Assembly (NCBI GenBank): GCA_948497845.1
Contig: CAOOMX010000029.1
Location: forward strand, 1-15,951
Direction: 5' to 3'
DNA from: an uncultured Bacilli bacterium
Lineage (GTDB): Bacteria; Bacillota_I; Bacilli_A; RF39; UBA660
DNA length: 15,951 bases
The position numbers and the translations under genes are program-made. Numbering within the stretch: the first letter of the stretch is position 1; each line of letters begins with the position of its first letter. Shown here piece by piece: positions 1 through 7,183 of the stretch. A model generated the notes under the pieces. The model was not told the DNA's origin. It ran no database searches and was given only the letters and a program-made list of their open reading frames with translations.

Positions 1-1745
1 ACAATACCATGTTCTTGATTATATTCTTCTTGTACTTTTCTACGACGATTTGTTTCATTAATGGCTGTATTCATAGCATCACTTACTGTATCAGCGTACA
101 TCAAAACATGACCATTAGCATTTCTAGCAGCACGTCCAATTGTTTGAATAAGACTTCTACTACTACGCAAGAAACCTTGCTTATCAGCATCTAAAATACA
201 AATAAGACTTACTTCTGGAATATCTAACCCTTCTCTTAAAAGATTAATACCTACAATACAATCATATACACCACTTCTTAAATCGTGAATAATTTTAAGT
301 CGTTCTAAAGCTTTAATTTCACTATGTAAATAAGCTACTTTAATATTCATTTCTTTTAAGTAATTCGTTAATTCTTCACTCATACGTATAGTAAGAGTAG
401 TAATTAAAACTCGTTCATTTTTTTCTTTACGGATATTTATCTCATGGATAATATCATCAATTTGGCCTTCTGTTGGGCGAACTTCAATAACTGGATCAAG
501 TAAGCCCGTTGGACGAATAATTTGTTCTGCAAAATCACCATCAGTATGAAGGAGTTCTAAATCTCCAGGAGTTGCAGAAACATAGATAGCTTGATGAATA
601 TGATTTTCAAATTCATCATACATCAAAGGTCTATTATCTAAAGCACTGGGAAGACGAAATCCATAATCTACTAAGGTTTGCTTACGCATTCTATCACCAT
701 TATACATACCACGTACTTGTGGTAAAGTTACATGTGATTCATCAACGACTAATAAATAATCTTCTGGAAAAAAGTCCATTAAACAAGATGGCGTTTCTCC
801 AGGGCCACGCAAAGCAAGATGTCTTGAATAGTTTTCCACCCCATTACAAAACCCTGTTTCACGAAGCATTTCGATATCATAATTAGTTCTTTCTCTTAGT
901 CTTTGTTCTTCAATAAGTTTATTTTCACTTTTTAAGACTTCCAATCGTTCTTTTAATTCTTCTTCAATCCTTGCAATAGCTAATTCAAGTTTATCTTTAC
1001 TAGTAACAAAGTGTGATGCTGGAGAAATCGTAATACTTTTTTTACTACCTGTAACTACTCCAGTAACTGGATCAAATATATCTATAGCTTCAATTTTATC
1101 ATCTTCTAATGTAATACGAATACCACTAACCTTTTCATTAACTGGTATGATATCAACATTTCCTCCACGAACACGAAAAGTACCACGATGAAAATCAATA
1201 TCACTTCGCTCATATGTCATATCTACTAAACGATTAACTATTTTATTACGGCTGATATCTTGTCCTACAGTTAAAATAAGCATGTTCTTTTCATACTCTT
1301 CTTTTTCTCCAATACCATATATACAAGAAACAGAAGCTACAACAATTACATCTTTATAATTAATAAGAGCACTAGTAGCAGCATGTCTTAATTCATCTAT
1401 TTCATCATTGATAGAGGAATCTTTTTCTATATAAGTATCACTACTTGGCACATATGCTTCTGGTTGATAATAGTCGTAATACGAAACGAAATACTCTACA
1501 TGATTTTCTGGAAATAACTCTTTAAATTCTGCATATAATTGCCCAGCAAGTGTTTTATTATGAGCAAGAACTAAAGTTGGTTTATTAACACTAGCAATTA
1601 CATTGGCAATAGTAAATGTTTTACCAGTCCCTGTTGCTCCCAATAAAACTTGTTCTTTTTTGCCTTCTTTAATTTCCTTCACTAATTTTTCAATAGCCTG
1701 TGGCTGATCACCACTAGGCTCATATTTTGATACTAATTTAAACAT
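1..1745 (-). CDS. uvrB: UvrB, excinuclease ABC subunit B (3' end outside window)
   Basis: UvrB is the DNA-damage-verifying helicase-like subunit of nucleotide excision repair; it receives damaged DNA from UvrA and recruits UvrC. I translated the minus strand from ATG 1745-1743, and the frame stays open to the window edge (581 codons plus two bases). Visible motifs: Walker A GATGTGKT at residues 36-43; the tyrosine-rich damage-probing hairpin (YYDYYQPEAYVP, about 89-100); the helicase DESH box in VVDESHVTLPQ; GETPS; and QTIGRAARN (motif VI). Family members are about 660 residues, so roughly 80 residues including the C-terminal UvrC-binding UVR domain lie off the left edge. The start is supported by AGGAAGTGAT at 1751-1760. 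No clear SOS (LexA) box or strong promoter is visible upstream; the region before it holds broken reading frames and dinD on the same strand. Confidence 0.97.
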   Translation of the reverse strand, partial: MFKLVSKYEPSGDQPQAIEKLVKEIKEGKKEQVLLGATGTGKTFTIANVIASVNKPTLVLAHNKTLAGQLYAEFKELFPENHVEYFVSYYDYYQPEAYVPSSDTYIEKDSSINDEIDELRHAATSALINYKDVIVVASVSCIYGIGEKEEYEKNMLILTVGQDISRNKIVNRLVDMTYERSDIDFHRGTFRVRGGNVDIIPVNEKVSGIRITLEDDKIEAIDIFDPVTGVVTGSKKSITISPASHFVTSKDKLELAIARIEEELKERLEVLKSENKLIEEQRLRERTNYDIEMLRETGFCNGVENYSRHLALRGPGETPSCLMDFFPEDYLLVVDESHVTLPQVRGMYNGDRMRKQTLVDYGFRLPSALDNRPLMYDEFENHIHQAIYVSATPGDLELLHTDGDFAEQIIRPTGLLDPVIEVRPTEGQIDDIIHEINIRKEKNERVLITTLTIRMSEELTNYLKEMNIKVAYLHSEIKALERLKIIHDLRSGVYDCIVGINLLREGLDIPEVSLICILDADKQGFLRSSRSLIQTIGRAARNANGHVLMYADTVSDAMNTAINETNRRRKVQEEYNQEHGI

Positions 1746-1804
1746 TTTTTATCACTTCCTAATTTTATTACGATTATTATCAGCCTTCTTTCATTAGACC
1801 TTTA

Positions 1805-1865
1805 ATTCGTCCTTTTACTGATGTTTTGCTTTGGATGAGAGGTGTCTTTTCACTTGGGGACGAAT
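1805..1865. repeat. Inverted repeat ATTCGTCC / GGACGAAT upstream of uvrB
   Basis: Perfect 8-base arms, ATTCGTCC at 1805-1812 and GGACGAAT at 1858-1865, enclose 45 bases. The same GGACGAA/TTCGTCC pair appears in opposite order at 3046-3106, upstream of dinD. It has no T-tract, so it is not an ordinary terminator. Function unknown; it could be part of a mobile or regulatory repeat. Confidence 0.5.
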
Positions 1866-1879
1866 AAAAGTCACAAATT
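1858..1879 (+). repeat. Direct repeat copy 1 (downstream of dinD)
   Basis: GGACGAAT followed directly by AAAAGTCACAAATT. The two blocks recur in the same order and orientation at 3046-3077, where 10 extra bases separate them. Together they share 22 matching bases and bracket dinD and the broken frame beside it. Confidence 0.55.
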
Positions 1880-1900
1880 TCATTTTCTATAAGCTGAACT

Positions 1901-1916
1901 AGTAGAATTTTCTACT
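1901..1916. repeat. Short palindrome, AGTAGAA-tt-TTCTACT
   Basis: Seven-base perfect arms with a two-base centre in the gene-poor strip between dinD and uvrB. It could be an operator, but it does not match the known Firmicute LexA box (GAAC…GTTC), and it is not repeated before other genes here. Confidence 0.35.
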
Positions 1917-1919
1917 TGA

Positions 1920-2080
1920 TTAATTAAATATTATTCGAATTATTTTACCAAACTTATTATCATATTTTGTTTGCTTACTCTTTTTTAAATCATTTAACAT
2001 GATATCAATATACTCCTTTTCATCATTTTGCAAAAATATTTTATTTAATGTACTTTTAGATGATGAGCTTATATATTCAT
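1920..2080 (-). pseudogene. Frameshifted small gene after dinD
   Basis: A strong ribosome site AAGGAG (2095-2090) sits nine bases before ATG 2080-2078, but that frame stops after three codons (M-N-I-stop). The frame beginning one base earlier (AAT at 2081) is open for over 50 codons to the TAA at 1922-1920. It encodes a lysine-rich, hydrophilic peptide beginning NEYISSSSKSTLNKIF and ending GKIIRIIFN. A good translation start joined to the wrong frame suggests a one-base indel near codon 2, in the original gene or in the assembly. Family not recognised. A 26-codon ORF from the internal ATG (DIMLNDLKK…) is the other possible product. The gene would follow dinD on the same strand. Confidence 0.35.
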
Positions 2081-2129
2081 TTACTATTACTCCTTAATTT
2101 TTATTTTGTATTAACAACTTTCAGTTTCT

Positions 2130-2969
2130 TTATTTATTTTTGACATTGTTTATAAGTTTATTCTTATTTTCTTTTTCTAATTCTTTTAATGATTTTTTAG
2201 GTGTTGGTAATTTTTCGGGCATAGTTCCACCATTTTTAGCAATTACCTCTCTAATATTTCTTCCTATAGTATAATGAGTTTGATTTGCTTCTTTTTCATT
2301 ACTAATATTATCTTTTTTTAATTTTTGTTCAGTTTGAGAAATTCTAAATAAATTAGCAATTAACTCATCGCTTCCCATATTATCTAAAATATCTTCTCGA
2401 TATCTTAATCCTTTTCTTTTGGCAATATCGTCAGCTGTTTCACCATTGTATAAACCTTTATAGCCAGCATTATGAAATAAGTCAAAATTTTTAACTCCTG
2501 CATTCTTAGCTGCTTGATTTAGAGAATAATTTCCTTTTTTAGTTAAACTTCTTTGATAAAATCTCTTTTCATCTTCCGTTAATTCACTGTATTCTTTTTC
2601 ACTAACTTCCTGTTTTCTTGTTTGTACAGCAAAATATGTTTGAGCAAGAGCTATACTTTCTTTCCTAGAATCTCCATTTTGGGCAATTAGATAACAAGCG
2701 TATCTTGATAACTCATAATCATTAATTAACTTTGAAGCACCTTTAGGCATTTTTATCGTTTTGTCGGTGTCGACAAAATGATCTATCACATTAATATTAC
2801 TATTAATACAAGCATTTTTTGCTTTATTAATAACTCCCTCAAACTTTCGCCATTCTTTGTAATCTAAAACAAATTGTAATTCTCTTGCACACCAATATTC
2901 ATTTCCATATTCATCAATATGTTTAATATCTTCAAATGTTTTTTCTTTATATAATTCTATTTTTTTCAT
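2130..2969 (-). CDS. dinD: DinD, DNA-damage-inducible protein D
   Basis: The 279-residue protein matches DinD throughout and is close to the E. coli length (274). Family signatures: an N-terminal Bro-N-like region (EDIKHIDEYGNEYWCARELQ, about 13-32), LSRYACYLIAQNGD (about 88-101), QTYFAVQTRKQE (about 110-121), the GYKGLYNGETADDIAKRKGL segment (about 169-188), NMGSDELIANLFRISQTEQKL, and the C-terminal GGTMPEKLPTPKKSLKELE. E. coli DinD is SOS-induced and inhibits RecA-mediated strand exchange; that role is carried over from the family, not shown here. The ribosome site GGGGGA lies about nine bases before the ATG. It follows the metallopeptidase gene (after a terminator) and precedes uvrB on the same strand. 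DinD is often accessory, and the repeats around it fit acquisition by transfer. I found no LexA-type box. Confidence 0.93.
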   Translation of the reverse strand: MKKIELYKEKTFEDIKHIDEYGNEYWCARELQFVLDYKEWRKFEGVINKAKNACINSNINVIDHFVDTDKTIKMPKGASKLINDYELSRYACYLIAQNGDSRKESIALAQTYFAVQTRKQEVSEKEYSELTEDEKRFYQRSLTKKGNYSLNQAAKNAGVKNFDLFHNAGYKGLYNGETADDIAKRKGLRYREDILDNMGSDELIANLFRISQTEQKLKKDNISNEKEANQTHYTIGRNIREVIAKNGGTMPEKLPTPKKSLKELEKENKNKLINNVKNK

Positions 2970-2994
2970 TTTTATTATTTCCCCCTTTTACAAT

Positions 2995-3003
2995 ATTATA
3001 ACA
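2995..3003 (-). promoter_or_regulatory. Promoter of dinD (extended -10)
   Basis: On the minus strand TATAAT (3000-2995) is preceded by TGT, giving an extended -10 about 26 bases before the start codon. The -35 position (AATAAA) is poor. A perfect 10-base palindrome TTTCTAGAAA (3030-3039) lies just upstream and could bind a regulator. Confidence 0.55.
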
Positions 3004-3045
3004 TAACTCTCAATATTTTTATTTTATTATTTCTAGAAACTTATA

Positions 3046-3077
3046 GGACGAATTTGAAAAAGAAAAAGTCACAAATT
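3046..3077 (+). repeat. Direct repeat copy 2 (upstream of dinD)
   Basis: GGACGAAT (3046-3053), ten bases, then AAAAGTCACAAATT (3064-3077). Same order and orientation as 1858-1879, about 1.19 kb away. It overlaps the dinD leader. Confidence 0.55.
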
Positions 3078-3106
3078 CTATTTTTTCATTTGGTATTGTT
3101 TCGTCC
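3046..3106. repeat. Inverted repeat GGACGAA / TTCGTCC in the dinD leader
   Basis: Seven-base arms at 3046-3052 and 3100-3106. On the minus-strand transcript a further GAAAAA/TTTTTC pairing could form inside the loop. It would fold in RNA started from the upstream TATAAT at 3132-3127, but not in RNA from the downstream promoter. Confidence 0.4.
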
Positions 3107-3126
3107 ATTTCATTGTTGACGGTTTC

Positions 3127-3135
3127 ATTATACCA
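3127..3135 (-). promoter_or_regulatory. Second, upstream promoter toward dinD
   Basis: TGGTATAAT on the minus strand is a consensus extended -10 and is followed by TGAAAC, much like the promoter before the XRE gene at 5521. No good -35. Transcripts would cross the GGACGAA inverted repeat before reaching dinD. Confidence 0.45.
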
Positions 3136-3155
3136 TACTCTATTTTTAGGATTAT

Positions 3156-3192
3156 AAAAAAAGAAAAAATTACAGCCAAATACATGTAATTT
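3156..3192 (-). terminator. Rho-independent terminator of the metallopeptidase gene
   Basis: On the minus strand AAATTACA (3192-3185) pairs with TGTAATTT (3175-3168) across a ten-base loop, followed by TTTCTTTTTTT. The stem begins inside the stop codon of the gene ending at 3191. Confidence 0.7.
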
Positions 3193-5302
3193 ATCCTCTT
3201 ACTTGTTTTACTGAAGCCAAATACTCATTAGCTAACGCGCCTAGTTCTTCATTATTTAAAGTATAAAAATCTACATCATCTTTTAAAATTCCACTCCACT
3301 CTAAAAGATCCTTTAAATCAATAACATAATCATAATTAAATACAGATTGATTAGATGCATATGCAAATACACCATATTGCATTACATAGACTTTACAATC
3401 GTTTAACTTAAAATGTTCTTGAAGTTCTTTTCCATATACTTCACTTACAATAGTAACCATTTTGGTATTGCTAGCAACAATATTACCTTCTTTTACATCA
3501 ATATTATTAAATAAATTTCCACTTGCTTGTACATTTTTTAAATAATCTTCACATAAAACATCTCCAAGCTCTAACGAATCAACATAATCACATTGAGCTA
3601 AATAACTATTCAAATCTACTTTATTAGATAGATTTCCTAAACCTTCTTTGGTTGAAAAAAATAGACTACCATCTTGATTAGAAATAACAAAACCAATTTC
3701 CTTATTCTTTGTAAAACCTACTTGTATAAAAAGATTTCCAGTAAATGCATTAGCTATAAGTTTACCATCATTATTTATAGGAATTAAACTAAAACAATGA
3801 GGACTTAAACGACCATCTTCTTTTAAAGTACTAGCCAAACTATCCGTTAACTTTTCTTCATTTGTTAATGCTCTCATTCTAATCAAATCAAAATTAGGAG
3901 GAGTATACCTTTGATATTTATAATCACCTTGATTAAGTAAAGAAAGCTTACCATTACTTTCCACTCTATATATTTTATAATCCTCTGCCTGATATCCAAA
4001 AGCAATAGATGATATATCAGCTGGATCATAAACAATACAATTAGCTTTTTCAAAGTTTTTAAAATTATCTTGAACAGCTTTTATTTTATTAGCATCATAT
4101 CCTAAACTTTTCAATTGAAGTGTATACCTATTATAATAATCAGTTAAAGATGTAATTTTTACATTAGTTAATAAAAACTTATTAAAAGGTTCATATCCAT
4201 TTGCCTTACTTGCTTTCTTAAGACAAGCCATAAAAAGTTCATCATAAAGACCATCTAACTTCTTATTGCCTTTTAGTTGAAATATTCTAGAAGTCACACT
4301 AGCATTAAGTGTTTTACTTATATATTCAAAATCAACTTCAGGATACTGACTTTTACAAAGGCTTAAAAGCCTATCAATTCCAAATCTAGAAAATTCTTCA
4401 AAAGTAAATCCCGTTAAATACATCAAATAATCTAATATCTTTTCACTAGTATCATAACTTCCACCAGAAGAAGCTGTATACCATTTAGCCATCTTATCTG
4501 TCATACCTTCATGTAAAGCTGTATTTCTATCTCTTCTAACAATATACACGTTTCCAACTACTCTAAAAATACTATAATATGTATGGGCAAGTTCATGTGC
4601 AATAATAAATTTTGATGCACCCTCTTTTATATTTATTGCATTTACCATAAAATCATAATTAGCCTCTGAACCGATAGGAAAAAGTTTATTATATTCTGCT
4701 TCACTATATATATTTATCTTTAAAGTTTTCATATTTTCATAAAAAACACGATAGTTTGCATCAGGATGTTTTGTATAAATTTTATCATATTCTCCCAATG
4801 CAATATCTCTAATCTCTTTAGGTAACTCCTGGTTTTTATTACAAGCATCGACAATCAAATCTCTAGTAACTTCTACTTTTCCCAAATACTTATCTAAATC
4901 AGCTACATCTGTTATTAAAACAGATTTCTTTTTACTACTCTCGTCACTTTCATCCTTACTACTCATCACTGGAACAACAACAATTTGCCCATTATTTTCC
5001 ACATCTACATGAATATCATTAGCTAAAGCTGTAGGAACATTACTAAAGAAAATTGCTAAAGACAAAAGAGTAACTGTACCCTTCTTCATAAATCTTACAA
5101 AATCATCAAAATGATAAACTGGTGCAAAAAGATAAGGACTTTGCAAATTAAATATTTTGTATAATGCTAAGTAATCATTTAAAAAAGGATATTTAAATTG
5201 ATTATCTTCCATTTGTAAAAAAGTAATTCTTCCATCTTCACCTAAAAAAAGCATAAATTCTTTTTGATTAAATTCAATAGAAAACATTTTTTTATAATCC
5301 AT
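3191..5302 (-). CDS. Predicted exported zinc metallopeptidase with an N-terminal extension (703 aa)
   Basis: Family not named, but the fold class is clear. HELAH (residues 236-240) is an HExxH zinc site, and 24 residues on lies ALHEGMTDKMAKWY, whose Glu265 is placed as the third ligand of a gluzincin. A hydrophobic segment (about 75-94, after RFMKKG and ending TALAND) reads like a signal peptide with an AxA cleavage site or a type II anchor, so the enzyme part should lie outside the membrane. Residues 1-70 before it are an unexplained domain (IEFNQKEFMLFLGEDG…). The first ATG is chosen because GGAG sits eight bases before it behind a good promoter; Met72 would give a textbook signal peptide but lacks a ribosome site. 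The roughly 400 residues after the catalytic part show no motif I recognise. It is divergent from the XRE regulator and has its own terminator, so it is probably monocistronic. Substrate unknown. Confidence 0.8.
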   Translation of the reverse strand: MDYKKMFSIEFNQKEFMLFLGEDGRITFLQMEDNQFKYPFLNDYLALYKIFNLQSPYLFAPVYHFDDFVRFMKKGTVTLLSLAIFFSNVPTALANDIHVDVENNGQIVVVPVMSSKDESDESSKKKSVLITDVADLDKYLGKVEVTRDLIVDACNKNQELPKEIRDIALGEYDKIYTKHPDANYRVFYENMKTLKINIYSEAEYNKLFPIGSEANYDFMVNAINIKEGASKFIIAHELAHTYYSIFRVVGNVYIVRRDRNTALHEGMTDKMAKWYTASSGGSYDTSEKILDYLMYLTGFTFEEFSRFGIDRLLSLCKSQYPEVDFEYISKTLNASVTSRIFQLKGNKKLDGLYDELFMACLKKASKANGYEPFNKFLLTNVKITSLTDYYNRYTLQLKSLGYDANKIKAVQDNFKNFEKANCIVYDPADISSIAFGYQAEDYKIYRVESNGKLSLLNQGDYKYQRYTPPNFDLIRMRALTNEEKLTDSLASTLKEDGRLSPHCFSLIPINNDGKLIANAFTGNLFIQVGFTKNKEIGFVISNQDGSLFFSTKEGLGNLSNKVDLNSYLAQCDYVDSLELGDVLCEDYLKNVQASGNLFNNIDVKEGNIVASNTKMVTIVSEVYGKELQEHFKLNDCKVYVMQYGVFAYASNQSVFNYDYVIDLKDLLEWSGILKDDVDFYTLNNEELGALANEYLASVKQVRG

Positions 5303-5324
5303 AGTACATACTCCATTTCTCTAT

Positions 5325-5352
5325 TTTATAAAGGTTTAATCATATTTTTCAA
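5325..5352 (-). promoter_or_regulatory. Sigma-A promoter of the metallopeptidase gene
   Basis: On the minus strand TTGAAA (5352-5347), 16-base spacer, TATAAA (5330-5325). It lies about 23 bases before the start codon. Confidence 0.75.
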
Positions 5353-5415
5353 GCAAATTATCTAAAGCACTTTTAAAAAATAAACTATATCCCCTTAATT
5401 AGCATTATGTTAACA

Positions 5416-5432
5416 CAATAAAACATTTATTG
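5416..5432. promoter_or_regulatory. Palindrome CAATAAA-aca-TTTATTG, possible operator
   Basis: Perfect seven-base arms in the divergent region between the metallopeptidase gene and the XRE gene, upstream of both promoters. No T-tract or gene end is nearby, so a protein-binding site is more likely than a terminator. Confidence 0.4.
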
Positions 5433-5463
5433 CAACCTTTTTCAGCCCTAAAAGAAGCCATTT

Positions 5464-5485
5464 TAGACTAAAAAACATTAGTCTA
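5464..5485. promoter_or_regulatory. Palindrome TAGACTAA-N6-TTAGTCTA, likely operator of the XRE gene
   Basis: Perfect eight-base arms, with an outer CCA/TGG pairing after three mismatches, just upstream of the -10 of the gene at 5521. A dyad of this size overlapping the -35 position suits autoregulation by the dimeric HTH protein encoded next to it. That binding is inference. Confidence 0.5.
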
Positions 5486-5495
5486 TTTTGGAATA

Positions 5496-5504
5496 TGGTA
5501 TAAA
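5496..5504 (+). promoter_or_regulatory. Extended -10 promoter of the XRE gene
   Basis: TGG directly before TATAAA (5499-5504), with no good -35, as is usual for extended -10 promoters. The -35 region is taken up by the palindrome at 5464-5485. Confidence 0.6.
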
Positions 5505-5520
5505 TGAAACGTGATTAAAT

Positions 5521-5769
5521 ATGAATAGATTAAAAGAAATTAGAGAAGACAGAGACTTATTACAAAAAGACATTGCAAAATTATTAAGTATTACCCAAAC
5601 TGGATACTCAAAATATGAAGTAGAAACTAATGATATACCTACAGAAACATTAAAAACATTAGCCAAATTTTATAACACATCCATAGATTATCTACTATGT
5701 TTAACAGATGAAAGAAAGCCTTACCCTAAATCAATATTAAGTAATGAAAAAGAAGAAATACATATATAA
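5521..5769 (+). CDS. XRE-family helix-turn-helix regulator, copy 1 (82 aa)
   Basis: A small DNA-binding protein that is almost entirely a Cro/C1-type HTH: RLKEIREDRDLLQKDIAKLL, turn, TQTGYSKYE (recognition helix, about 26-34), then LAKFYNTSIDYLL, the usual fifth helix of this family. There is no separate effector or peptidase domain. The ATG has only a weak ribosome site (GTGAT, five bases away). It is divergent from the metallopeptidase gene and convergent with the transglutaminase gene, from which a bidirectional terminator separates it. It is clearly paralogous to the gene at 15034, with the same PYPxSI after the domain plus a 10-residue extra tail. Repressing its own promoter and the divergent gene is the simplest role; targets are not shown. 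Confidence 0.9.
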   Translation: MNRLKEIREDRDLLQKDIAKLLSITQTGYSKYEVETNDIPTETLKTLAKFYNTSIDYLLCLTDERKPYPKSILSNEKEEIHI

Positions 5770-5770
5770 C

Positions 5771-5800
5771 AAAAAGACTGATAGAAATGTCAGTTTTTTT
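5771..5800. terminator. Bidirectional terminator between XRE copy 1 and the transglutaminase gene
   Basis: AAAAAGACTGA (5771-5781) pairs with TCAGTTTTTTT (5790-5800), one G-U pair, eight-base loop. The A-tract and T-tract make it usable from both strands, and genes on both sides end into it. Confidence 0.8.
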
Positions 5801-5806
5801 AATCAT

Positions 5807-7183
5807 CTATTTAAAAGATAAATCACTTTCTTTTTTTCGTTCTAAATTAGAACTTATAACCATTACAAATACGCCACTGCCTAAGCCAATCAAAATAGGA
5901 AGTTTTAAATCAACACCTTGATTATTGACAAAAGCTCCATCCAAATCACTATTATAATTAACAATTGGGTCATCAGTTTTTAATGGTTTTGTTAAAGTAT
6001 CAATATCATTGGCAGCAGAAAGTAAATTAGTCTTCAAACTCCAAAAAACATCTTCTTTTAATTGATTTTCATATTTACTACGAGCATCATCTGATGTAGC
6101 TGTATTATAACGCATCATATAAACTTGATAAAGCATATCAGCATCTAAAGAAGTACTATCTATAAAGTAATAATTACCATCTACTTTCACCATTGTCCAT
6201 GCATGCTGAAGACCACTTTCCATAGTAGAGCCTTCAAGAAAATGCGCTTCTATGCCTGCTATTCTACATAAAGCAGTAAATAAACTTGCATAATTAGCAC
6301 AAATACCTTCGCTATCTCCTCCCACAATAGAAGAAAGAGAAAATTCATTATAATACATAGCTTTAGCTTCTATATCTTTATCAGTAACAGATGCATTTAA
6401 TCTTAAATAAGAATCAACACTATTATCATAACTAAGATAATCTGTTACCACTTTAACTATCTTTAATATTTTTTCCTCATCTTTTAGATCACCTTCTATC
6501 GAAGCTTTATCCAATAAAGTACTAAGCATTCCATTAATTTTTCTAAACGTATCTAAATCCATACTTCGATTTACAAAAGATCCATCTATCCCATCTAAAA
6601 AATAAAATAAGCAAGCATTTTCTAATTCACTAGCATTATCCTTTTGACTATCAAATAAAATTTCCACACCCTTTTTTTGTAAAGACCGAACATCTAATCT
6701 TTTACCTGTCATTTTAGCCACTTCTAAAGCATTAAACACCAAATAAATTTTAGCATCCATTGAAGAAAGAACTTTTATGTTTTCCAAAGATAAACATTGG
6801 GCATTTTGAATAATTAACTGTTGTAATTTACCACAATCTTCAAAAAAAGAAAAATCTATTGTTTTTTTAGCATCAACATTTAAAAGAACAACTTCATTTA
6901 AGGTTCTATCTGTAATAAAAGGATCTTCTTTTTTAGAATCTTCCCAATATTCTGAAGCATTGTCCTTAATATAATTTACAAATTGATTATCTTGATAAAC
7001 ACTTCTTCTTACATCTGCTGTAACTTCTTTTATTTGATCTTTATTTCTTTCATTAATGAAACCATAAGTAATAGCTCCGCTAAAAAGGACAGCAGACAAA
7101 GCAAGAGCACCAATTTTAGTAGGCAAAAGACCATGATTTTTATTAAAATGACCACTCAAATGGTTTTCATTAACCTTTAACAT
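5807..7183 (-). CDS. Membrane-tethered transglutaminase-like protein (458 aa)
   Basis: A transglutaminase/papain-like fold protein. The catalytic triad can be placed: Cys295 in GICANYASLFTALCRIAGI, His327 in LQHAWTMVKVDGNYYFIDS, and Asp342 in the same block. A hydrophobic helix at about 22-42 follows a basic N-terminus, and a second at about 429-446 is followed by RKK, so the 380-residue middle should face outside, anchored at both ends. Residues 95-150 have a leucine-rich, repeat-like pattern (LQQLIIQNAQCLSLENIKVL). Bacterial members of this superfamily include peptidases and protein cross-linkers; which applies here is unknown. The start overlaps the preceding DUF1292-like gene by 14 bases, so the two are probably translationally coupled. 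AGAGG about nine bases upstream supports the ATG. The gene ends at a bidirectional terminator. Confidence 0.85.
   Translation of the reverse strand: MLKVNENHLSGHFNKNHGLLPTKIGALALSAVLFSGAITYGFINERNKDQIKEVTADVRRSVYQDNQFVNYIKDNASEYWEDSKKEDPFITDRTLNEVVLLNVDAKKTIDFSFFEDCGKLQQLIIQNAQCLSLENIKVLSSMDAKIYLVFNALEVAKMTGKRLDVRSLQKKGVEILFDSQKDNASELENACLFYFLDGIDGSFVNRSMDLDTFRKINGMLSTLLDKASIEGDLKDEEKILKIVKVVTDYLSYDNSVDSYLRLNASVTDKDIEAKAMYYNEFSLSSIVGGDSEGICANYASLFTALCRIAGIEAHFLEGSTMESGLQHAWTMVKVDGNYYFIDSTSLDADMLYQVYMMRYNTATSDDARSKYENQLKEDVFWSLKTNLLSAANDIDTLTKPLKTDDPIVNYNSDLDGAFVNNQGVDLKLPILIGLGSGVFVMVISSNLERKKESDLSFK

Larger units (their letters stand above)
1780..1911 (-). pseudogene. Remnant open frame (C-terminal gene fragment?) upstream of uvrB
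   Basis: A 43-codon stretch open on the minus strand between an in-frame TAG (1914-1912) and a TGA at 1782-1780. It has no plausible start codon with a ribosome site. The peptide (… NEICDFYSSPSEK … GRIKGLMKEG) has a mixed, protein-like composition, and the DNA is less A+T-rich than its surroundings. It ends 35 bases before the uvrB start, as a preceding operon gene would. I do not recognise the family. It may be the tail of a gene cut when the dinD segment arrived. A second frame across the same bases (MKFVTFIRPQVKRHL…, 22 codons) is also open, so the coding frame is uncertain. Confidence 0.3.

Noticed and set aside
9..194. Plus-strand ORF within 9-194
   Set aside because: It is antisense to the well-conserved C-terminal half of uvrB and low in complexity; a shadow frame.
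3030..3039. TTTCTAGAAA palindrome upstream of dinD as a LexA (SOS) box
   Set aside because: It does not match the Firmicute LexA consensus (GAAC…GTTC) and no equivalent is present before uvrB, so I do not call it an SOS site.
3084..3190. Minus-strand ORF of 35 codons (MYLAVIFSFF…) starting at ATG 3184-3182, just after the metallopeptidase stop
   Set aside because: It lies across the terminator hairpin and its T-tract; the hydrophobic run is simply the translated T-tract. Another frame over the same bases is also open, which A+T-rich DNA allows by chance.
6983..7180. Plus-strand ORFs antisense to the transglutaminase, UbiB-like and gltX genes (for example 6983-7180, 9656-9856, 13585-13773)
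   Set aside because: No ribosome sites, biased composition, and the opposite strand codes for recognisable proteins.
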